Virus record (IMG/VR): IMGVR_UViG_3300042691_015253
Span: 1-35,003 of that record
Length of the DNA: 35,003 nt
Direction: 5' to 3' (one strand)
DNA from: a virus
The notes under the pieces: generated by a model
The model's database searches: none
Told to the model about the DNA's origin: nothing
Seen by the model: only the letters and a program-made list of their open reading frames with translations
Translations under genes and position numbers: made by a program
Shown: piece by piece, positions 29,134-35,003 of the stretch
Numbering within the stretch: the first letter of the stretch is position 1
How the letters are laid out: the number at the start of each line of letters is the position of its first letter

Positions 29134-32100
29134 ACGGCCCTCCCCAGTGCGCGCTGGAAGTCCTGCATCGCGGTGTTAAACGCCGCCGCCTCCGCGTCCG
29201 TCAAGCCGGAGCCGATGCTGTATCCGCGAAGACGCTCTGCGGTGAACCCTTGCGCGTAGTCACTTCCGCCGGAGGTGGCACCGTCATTGAACGCAAACAC
29301 AAACACAGGCAGATTCAGAAGGGTTGACGAGGTTGCTGCGGCGGTTGCCTTCTGCGCACCGTTTTCGTAGATGGCCTGCGTGGAAGATACGCGCGACCCA
29401 AGCACAAATCCGCCAGATGCTGTGGGGCTGTAAGACGCTGGCGAGTCCACACCTCCGCCACCGAAGGCGTAATACGCACCGCCGTAAAACTGGTGAGACG
29501 AAGACACCCTGGTCAGATAAAACCTGTCCGCGGGATCGCCGGAGACAACATCAGCGCTGGTCATGCCGATGCGCGCGCGACTGCCTGAATATGCCGCGAC
29601 ATACGCGGATAGGTGCCTGTCAGTTGCCGACAGCACGTTGCCGGCAAGGCCGGTGTTTAGGTACTTGCTAGTTCCGTTGCCAAGAAGACCGCCGCTCGCC
29701 CCCGTTTCTGCGTAGTCTCCGCTGACGAATGGGCCGTTGTTGGTGTCCAGCGCATTGCCATACTGTGTTCCGCCAAGCGAAGGCCCCCTGTACAGAGGGA
29801 CAAGGCAACTGTTCAGGCCCGCAGCCGAGCCGTTGGAGCCGCCGCAGAAAAGGTTGAGCCTGTAAAACTTTGAGCGGAGGCCCGCGGCGTCGATTGCATT
29901 GCAAAAGCGGTTCACTGCTTCGGCAGTGCTGGCGCTTACGAACCCGCCGTTGTCATACACCCGGTCCACCCAACCGGCGGCATCGGCGTTGGACGCGCTT
30001 GGCGCAGTCGTTGGGAACGGCGCTGCTGGCGGAGTGAAGCCTGCGACATATCTCGCCACGCCGCGAGTAACGCGCACCTCGTCATAGTGATGGCCGGGGT
30101 TGTCAGGCCGGATGCGATAAGTGAGGTCTTTAGGCAGATTGGCCGTCGAAGTGCCGCTTCCCACCTGCACGCCGTCGCGGAATATGCGGAACGTGGAGCC
30201 TCCAGACCTTGTGATGGCGATGTGATACCACTGATTCAAGTTCCATGTCAGGGCCGCCGAAGCGGCGAACTCAAGCCCGTACCTTGCCGCGACGATTCTG
30301 TTGTCGCTCTGGACATAAGCGATCAAGTACTGCGAACCAACGCCATGATTTACTGGCGACCAAAATGTCACGCCGCCAGCGCTAACAGGGAAGCTGTTGG
30401 TCGTCCTCATGTACCAGAGTTCGATGGTGAAGTCGCCTGTTGAAAAACCAAACGGGAACCCAGCGAACGACAAGAAGTCGCTTGTGGAGGCTGCTCCGTT
30501 GAGCGCCTGACCAAACTTCCCTACAGACGATGTGACTGCCGCAGCCCCGTTCGCTGTGACTGTGCGTGCGTGCCGCGAAGTATCCGGAAACGAGGTGCTG
30601 CCGTTGGCGCCGTCCATCGACAACAACAGCGCCGTGCTAGCGAAGAACGGATCGGACGAGCCGGCGTCTTGGAACGGGGCAGTCAGCGCCGTGAACGTCG
30701 CCGTGTAGCGGGCGATGCCGCGAGTCACGCGGAACTCGTCTATGTTCCCTGTGAAATAGCCTTCGCTGCCTGCGTATGCCATGGCGCCCACGCGCACAAC
30801 GGCTGTGGAGTTCTGTATGGTGGCAACCGCAGATCCACTGCCCAGCAGAACCCCATCAACAAAATGCAGCACTGTAGTGCCGACGCGGGTGACGGCGAGG
30901 TGATACCAAGTGTTCAGCGACGGCGTCCACGCAGAGGTGGCCGTTGCAAACACTGAATCGCTGGAGAACGTAATAAGCTGCAGGCCGGTTCCAGCGCTGT
31001 ACCGCCACTGGAAGCCGCGGCCGGCTGTGCCGTTGAAGTCCTTGCCACACAACTGGATGATCCCGGTTGCATCAGAGAACCGGAACCAGCCCTCAAGGGT
31101 GAAGTCGCCGGCGCCAAACTCAAAGACTTCATTGTCGGCCACTTCTAGATAGTCGCCGTTGCCGTCAAGCAACAGGCTGGCCCCACCAAATCGACTGTGC
31201 GCAGTGCTGATCTGTGAGTTGCCGGCAGCGCTGACAGGGAGCGCGAGCGGCGACGAGTCGGTGAATGTGGTGCTGCCGTTGAGGCCGTTCATGTGCAACA
31301 GCAGCGAGACGCTGGTCAGGTACGGGTCGTCTACCGCAGAAGGCTCAACTGGCGTTACTGCCGCCGAAGCCGACGAGTAGTCGCCCTGCCCAGCCGCGCT
31401 TACCGCCGCCACGCGAAACACATACGCAGTGCCGTTGGTTAAGCCAGTAACGGTTGCGGTCGTCGCCGTCGATGTGCCGTCGCTGAAGGTCGTCCAAGTG
31501 GACCCGGAGTCGTTGCTGTACTGGATCACATAGTCGGTGATGCTATTGCCGTTGTTCGCCTGCGGCGTCCATGACAGGGAAACAGACAGGTTGCCGGCCA
31601 CGCCAGATACGCCAGTGGGAGCAGACGGCGGAAGCGACGGCGTGATCGAAGCTGAATCGGTGGAGTAGGCACCAATACCGGAAACGCCAACCGCCGCCAC
31701 CCGGAAGATATGTGCGGTTCCGTTCGTCAGCCCGGTGATGGTGGCGGATGTGGAGGTGGATACGCCGTCATAAACCACAGCCCAGCTCGCACCTCCGGTG
31801 GTGCTGGCCTGCACAACGTAGTCGGTGATCGTCGCACCGTTGCTGGCCGGCGCGGACCAAGACAGAGAAACCTGCGAGTCGCTTGGCGTACCCGTCAGGC
31901 CGGTGGGGGCGTTTGGGACGGGCTGCGGAGTGACAGACGCCGACGAGTCCGAGTACGGACCTGTGCCGCCCGCATTGGTCGCCGCCACCTGCAGCACATA
32001 TGCAGTGCCGTTGACCAATCCTGGAACGATTGCAAACGTCGATACGCGGCTGTCAGGGAACCTAGTCGCACGCGGGGCGAACGACGACGAATACCTCGCC

Positions 32101-32960
32101 ACGCCAGAGGTGATCCTTACCTCGTCTATGTTTCCCGCGAATGGGTACACCTGCGTTGACACCGCCCCGGCGCCGATCCGCAGCGGAGCGGTGGAGTTAG
32201 CAAGCGTCCCCATGGTCGAATGCGTCGATTCGCCAATAAGAACGCCGTCAACAAACGACGAGAAGGTGGTGCCAACGCGGCAGAGCGCGATGTGATACCA
32301 AGTGTTGATCTCTGGCGTCCAACGGTCGGCCTTGGTGGAAAAGCCGCCGACGGAGTTGAACATCAGGAAGTCAAGGCGAGGCGACGTTGTGCCTGCGTAT
32401 CGCAACGCCCACCCGCGTGAGCCTGTCGAATCCTTGCTGATTATGTTCTGAGGCGATGTCCCCAGCGACGAGAACCGCACCCACGCCTCAAGCGTGAAGT
32501 CGGAAGTGCCGAAGTCGAAGAGCGCGTTGTCGGCAAGCTCCAGATATGAGGTGCTGCCGTCCAGGTACAGGCTGGATCCGCCAAACTTGCTCTGCGAAGA
32601 ACTGGAAGCAGCCGCACCGGCAGCAGTGGCAGTGAGCCCATTCGCAGACGAGTCTGTAAGCGCACCGTCGAAGTGCATGAGCAGCGAGACGTTTGAGAAG
32701 TACGGGTCCGTCTCTTGGGCGCCAGCCAGCGTTGTCCAAGCCCCGCCGGCGCTTGGGCGGTACTGCACCGAATACCCGGTGATCGGAGAGCCATTGTCCG
32801 CGGGGGCAGCCCACTCAGCGATGACTTGCGAGTCACGGGCGTAAACATCTGGCCCAAAAGGGGGCGGCGCTTGCGTGCCAGACGGCGCATCCGGAAGTGG
32901 GATGAACGTCGCGGAGGACGTCTCCGGTATAGGGCGCAGCAGGCGAGGGGAGAGCGGCAT
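29130..32960 (-). CDS. Large adhesin / tail fibre with FnIII and LamG-like domains
   Basis: 1276 residues from ATG at 32960, 1 nt after the previous stop. Layout: FnIII-1 split at 26-83 and 306-345; LamG-1 at 84-305 inside it; FnIII-2 at 348-441; FnIII-3 at 446-537; LamG-2 at 544-766; LamG-3 at 768-983; C-terminal domain about 990-1276. FnIII marks are SDSQVSLSWSAPASNG and GLTNGTAYVFRVAAV. LamG marks are FTLEAWVRF, NTWYHIALCRVGTT, FVDGV and DEVRITSGVARY. The tip has YRLNLFCGG, CLVPLYRGPS and FQRALGRAV, a domain I recall from environmental phage proteins. It probably binds host surface glycans. It precedes the adaptor and nozzle rather than following the tail genes. Confidence 0.85.
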   Translation of the reverse strand: MPLSPRLLRPIPETSSATFIPLPDAPSGTQAPPPFGPDVYARDSQVIAEWAAPADNGSPITGYSVQYRPSAGGAWTTLAGAQETDPYFSNVSLLMHFDGALTDSSANGLTATAAGAAASSSSQSKFGGSSLYLDGSTSYLELADNALFDFGTSDFTLEAWVRFSSLGTSPQNIISKDSTGSRGWALRYAGTTSPRLDFLMFNSVGGFSTKADRWTPEINTWYHIALCRVGTTFSSFVDGVLIGESTHSTMGTLANSTAPLRIGAGAVSTQVYPFAGNIDEVRITSGVARYSSSFAPRATRFPDSRVSTFAIVPGLVNGTAYVLQVAATNAGGTGPYSDSSASVTPQPVPNAPTGLTGTPSDSQVSLSWSAPASNGATITDYVVQASTTGGASWAVVYDGVSTSTSATITGLTNGTAHIFRVAAVGVSGIGAYSTDSASITPSLPPSAPTGVSGVAGNLSVSLSWTPQANNGNSITDYVIQYSNDSGSTWTTFSDGTSTATTATVTGLTNGTAYVFRVAAVSAAGQGDYSSASAAVTPVEPSAVDDPYLTSVSLLLHMNGLNGSTTFTDSSPLALPVSAAGNSQISTAHSRFGGASLLLDGNGDYLEVADNEVFEFGAGDFTLEGWFRFSDATGIIQLCGKDFNGTAGRGFQWRYSAGTGLQLITFSSDSVFATATSAWTPSLNTWYHLAVTRVGTTVLHFVDGVLLGSGSAVATIQNSTAVVRVGAMAYAGSEGYFTGNIDEFRVTRGIARYTATFTALTAPFQDAGSSDPFFASTALLLSMDGANGSTSFPDTSRHARTVTANGAAAVTSSVGKFGQALNGAASTSDFLSFAGFPFGFSTGDFTIELWYMRTTNSFPVSAGGVTFWSPVNHGVGSQYLIAYVQSDNRIVAARYGLEFAASAALTWNLNQWYHIAITRSGGSTFRIFRDGVQVGSGTSTANLPKDLTYRIRPDNPGHHYDEVRVTRGVARYVAGFTPPAAPFPTTAPSASNADAAGWVDRVYDNGGFVSASTAEAVNRFCNAIDAAGLRSKFYRLNLFCGGSNGSAAGLNSCLVPLYRGPSLGGTQYGNALDTNNGPFVSGDYAETGASGGLLGNGTSKYLNTGLAGNVLSATDRHLSAYVAAYSGSRARIGMTSADVVSGDPADRFYLTRVSSSHQFYGGAYYAFGGGGVDSPASYSPTASGGFVLGSRVSSTQAIYENGAQKATAAATSSTLLNLPVFVFAFNDGATSGGSDYAQGFTAERLRGYSIGSGLTDAEAAAFNTAMQDFQRALGRAV

Positions 32961-32961
32961 G

Positions 32962-33288
32962 TTAGCCCTTGAGCAGTACGGTCATACCGCAGGTGGTGCC
33001 GCCTGAGACGACGGGGGAGACGAACGGCAGCGCAAAGCAGGCGTCCGGGATTGCATGCGCGCCAACCGTGACGGCGGTCGTCACGGCGTTGCCACCGGAG
33101 TACACCTGCACCGGCGTGTCCGACGGGCCGGCGGCCCCGTACCAGCCGATTTGCGTGCAACCGTTGGTGGCGGCAATGACCACGCACCCGCCGGCAAACG
33201 GGCCAAAGGCAATGCGGTTGGACGTCGTTCCAGCAGAGCTGTTCGCCGTGATGGTGACCGTATCTCGGAACCGGGTGATCTCGTTCAT
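32962..33288 (-). CDS. Small beta-rich virion protein candidate
   Basis: 108 residues from ATG at 33288 (ATGA overlap); an upstream in-frame extension is out of frame with the real neighbour. Threonine/alanine/glycine-rich with short strands: DTVTITANSSAGTTSNRIAF, GPFAGGCVVIAATNGCTQIG, VGAHAIPDACFALPF and GGTTCGMTVLLKG. Small all-beta proteins near portal genes often decorate the head, but the sequence shows no family. Four cysteines are present. It is too small for a major capsid protein. Confidence 0.55.
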   Translation of the reverse strand: MNEITRFRDTVTITANSSAGTTSNRIAFGPFAGGCVVIAATNGCTQIGWYGAAGPSDTPVQVYSGGNAVTTAVTVGAHAIPDACFALPFVSPVVSGGTTCGMTVLLKG

Positions 33289-33809
33289 TTCTTCCTCTTC
33301 AGGGCGTGCTTGGTGAGAACCATTTCCCGCAGCTCCGCGGTCTTCTTCCCCGGGTGCAGCTTGCGATAGTGCCGGATGTCTTCTTGGATGATGCGCTCGC
33401 TCAGGGCTGGTGGCTTCTGGGGGATCTGGGTGCCTTTGTGGTTGACGATCCCTTCCACGGTGAGGTTCCGTTTCTTGGCGACACGCAGAACGTCCGCTGT
33501 TGAGTCCACCCACGCCTCCGGGTCCCGGTGGGCCCTGAGGTCCGCCAGTCCGCCAACGTAAGTCTTCCCATGAGGATTAATGCCCGCCGCACGGGCCTCG
33601 CGGAGAATCCTTTGGGCCTGGCGCTTTGGCATGTCGTCCAGCCACTGGTCGTTCAGGCGGCCCTCCATGAACGCCCGGTCCGTTCCGCGGGTGCCTGGCG
33701 GAGTCTGCGTTGCCACCATGAGGGCCCACCGCTCGCCGTAGGGCAGGGCACGGGTGTAGGTTTCCACGGCGGCAGAGCCGAGGTCACTGACTTCCTGGGG
33801 GACCTGCAT
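33285..33809 (-). CDS. Hypothetical protein next to the portal
   Basis: 174 residues from ATG at 33809, overlapping the portal gene by 26 nt; GGAG is about 10 nt upstream. QVPQEVSDLGSAAVETYTRA and RLNDQWLDDMPKRQAQRIL at the start, then INPHGKTYVGGLADLRAHRD, AKKRNLTVEGIV and a basic end (LKRKK). Helical and charged. I know similar proteins beside environmental-phage portals but no function; scaffold or small-terminase-like roles are possible guesses. It is coupled to the beta-rich gene. Confidence 0.5.
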   Translation of the reverse strand: MQVPQEVSDLGSAAVETYTRALPYGERWALMVATQTPPGTRGTDRAFMEGRLNDQWLDDMPKRQAQRILREARAAGINPHGKTYVGGLADLRAHRDPEAWVDSTADVLRVAKKRNLTVEGIVNHKGTQIPQKPPALSERIIQEDIRHYRKLHPGKKTAELREMVLTKHALKRKK

Positions 33810-35003
33810 TGGGTGCCGGCTCCTGTTGTGGCGGTGGTGGAGGCGGAATCAGGTACTTGGTGACGTCGATGTCCATGGCTCGCCCCCAGTCCTCCAGGAG
33901 GGCGTTCATCAGGCCCGGCTGACCGGCCTGGAGCAGGCCCTGAGCGATGGGCGCCATGATCTGGAGGGCCTGGTTGATCTGCTCCACCTTGGTGCCCTTG
34001 TTGGGCTTCCGGGCGGAACCGGCCTCAACGCGGAAGTCGAACTCCCGCAGGACCTCGTCTGGGTTCATGGCCTGGACATGCATCTGCCACGCCTGGGCAG
34101 CCATCGGCCCCAGGAGCGGCGCGACGTCTTCAGGGTTGACCAGCCACCTGGCCAGGAACGCTTCCTTCCTGGCGAGAGACGACAAGGCGTCTTCCAGAGT
34201 GTTGGCCATGTCGTCTGGCCGCACAGAGATTTGCTCAGCCTTAGTGACTGCCTCTGCAGCACTCCTAAACTGGTTCCTGGACATACCATAAACCAGCTCT
34301 GTCAAACCCACTCGCCGGTCAAACAGCTCCGTAACCGCGGCGATGATGTTCCACATGTCGGACGAAACGCCCGGCAGATTGAACACCGAGATGATGTCGT
34401 TGACATTCCGGCCGATGGCCTCGCTGATCTCAACGATCTTGAACCCGGATTCGTCAGAGTCCAGGATCTTTGCCTTGAGGTCGTTGTCCGCGGCCTTGGC
34501 TACACCAATCATGGTGCTTGCGGAGGTGGCGATCTTGGTCGCCATGAAGCTCATCGCGTAGTTGATGAACCGCAGCTCGCCAATGCCGGGCTTGATGAGC
34601 GAGATGGGGTACGAATACCCCGGCTTGCCGTGCCACTGGAGGACGGTGCAGGGCCATCCCTCTGGCTCGGCCCAGAACGGCACGGGCCACTGAGCGGCCT
34701 GGAAGAGCGACGGCGGGATGCCGCTTTCGTCCACTTCCTCCTGGAGGATCTGCGGCGGAATGTTCAGCGGGTACTCAACGCCCTCGCAGACCACCAGATA
34801 GCAGTACGCGCCAAGGGCATCGAACTTGCCCCGCAGCTCTTTGTCGCTGTCCTTGAGGCGGTCGCCAAACCCTACCTTGCTGTAGACCTCCCAGTAGGTG
34901 ACGAGGTCCATGGACTTGCCGTTTCGGCGGCGAGTCTTGTAGCCCTGCTCGTCAGCCTTGCTGCGGGACTCATAGCTCTCAGAGGAGCCCTTAAGGTCTT
35001 CGA
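33784..35003 (-). CDS. Portal protein, C-terminal part (5' end outside window)
   Basis: 405 residues are visible; the frame is open to the edge, and a Met codon at 34911 is internal. Segments MDLVTYWEVYSKVGFGDRLK, AAQWPVPFWAEPEGWPCTVL, YPISLIKPGIGELRFINYAM, EISEAIGRNVNDIISVFNLP, GLTELVYGMSRNQFRSAAEA and the helical barrel with a Pro/Gln-rich end match podovirus-like head-tail connector (portal) proteins. Portals form a dodecameric DNA channel and start assembly. The terminase genes should lie just beyond the right edge. Confidence 0.72.
   Translation of the reverse strand, partial: EDLKGSSESYESRSKADEQGYKTRRRNGKSMDLVTYWEVYSKVGFGDRLKDSDKELRGKFDALGAYCYLVVCEGVEYPLNIPPQILQEEVDESGIPPSLFQAAQWPVPFWAEPEGWPCTVLQWHGKPGYSYPISLIKPGIGELRFINYAMSFMATKIATSASTMIGVAKAADNDLKAKILDSDESGFKIVEISEAIGRNVNDIISVFNLPGVSSDMWNIIAAVTELFDRRVGLTELVYGMSRNQFRSAAEAVTKAEQISVRPDDMANTLEDALSSLARKEAFLARWLVNPEDVAPLLGPMAAQAWQMHVQAMNPDEVLREFDFRVEAGSARKPNKGTKVEQINQALQIMAPIAQGLLQAGQPGLMNALLEDWGRAMDIDVTKYLIPPPPPPQQEPAPNAGPPGSQ

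Noticed and set aside
29130-32960. Diversity-generating retroelement acting on the adhesin
   Set aside because: No reverse transcriptase and no template/variable repeat pair is visible in the window.
1-35003. CRISPR array or defence system
   Set aside because: No regularly spaced direct repeats and no defence gene set were seen; the only tandem repeats are within coding sequence.

Overview
The window is a compact, GC-rich (my estimate about 60%) piece of a tailed double-stranded DNA bacteriophage with short-tail (podovirus-like) architecture. It could be a free phage genome or a prophage; no bacterial chromosomal gene is visible. All genes except one run leftward on the minus strand, and most neighbours are linked by start/stop overlaps (ATGA, GTGA, TTGA, TGATG, TAGTG). 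There is no tRNA, rRNA, CRISPR array or insertion sequence. The host cannot be read from the sequence. Several protein families, the lysine-substituted tyrosine recombinase motif and the absence of a peptidoglycan hydrolase beside two peptidases are compatible with a planctomycete-like or other environmental host, but that is inference.

Right part (about 14.0-35.0 kb), virion genes, read from right to left. A 5'-truncated portal gene at the window edge comes first. Two small genes and a 1276-residue adhesin built of fibronectin type III and LamG-like domains follow. Then come a probable head-tail adaptor, a probable tail nozzle split into an 88-residue lead ORF and a 1015-residue ORF carrying about eleven glycine-rich repeats, a collagen-like protein, and a run of eight Ala/Gln/Gly-rich or very large proteins ending with a 1203-residue protein. 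The order adaptor, nozzle, then large internal proteins matches the T7/P22-like plan, so the last group is probably the internal/ejection protein set. No major capsid protein is recognisable.

Middle (12.9-13.8 kb): one plus-strand tyrosine recombinase fitted exactly between minus-strand genes. Its start codon overlaps the divergent neighbour's start (CATG) and its stop overlaps the convergent neighbour's stop (CTAG). A 29-bp interrupted palindrome lies just in front of it.

Left-middle (9.3-12.9 kb): a DNA recombination/replication set made of a small membrane protein, a RecB-like PD-(D/E)XK exonuclease, an ERF-family annealing protein, SSB and an SF2 helicase. Further left (3.0-9.3 kb) is a dense tract of small phage genes. 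These include a nested series of long overlaps or frameshifts at 8.1-9.3 kb, an XF1762-like protein, a DUF551-like protein, an HNH protein, an Hjc-like resolvase and a MazG/DUF1599-like protein. A 285-bp non-coding gap holds a predicted three-way-junction leader.

Left end (0-3.4 kb): a hydrophobic protein, a subtilisin-like serine protease, a two-helix membrane protein, a papain-like cysteine protease, small proteins, a one-helix coiled-coil protein, and the start of a sigma-70-region-2-like gene cut by the edge. This looks like a lysis/late-control region in which proteases may replace the usual peptidoglycan hydrolase.
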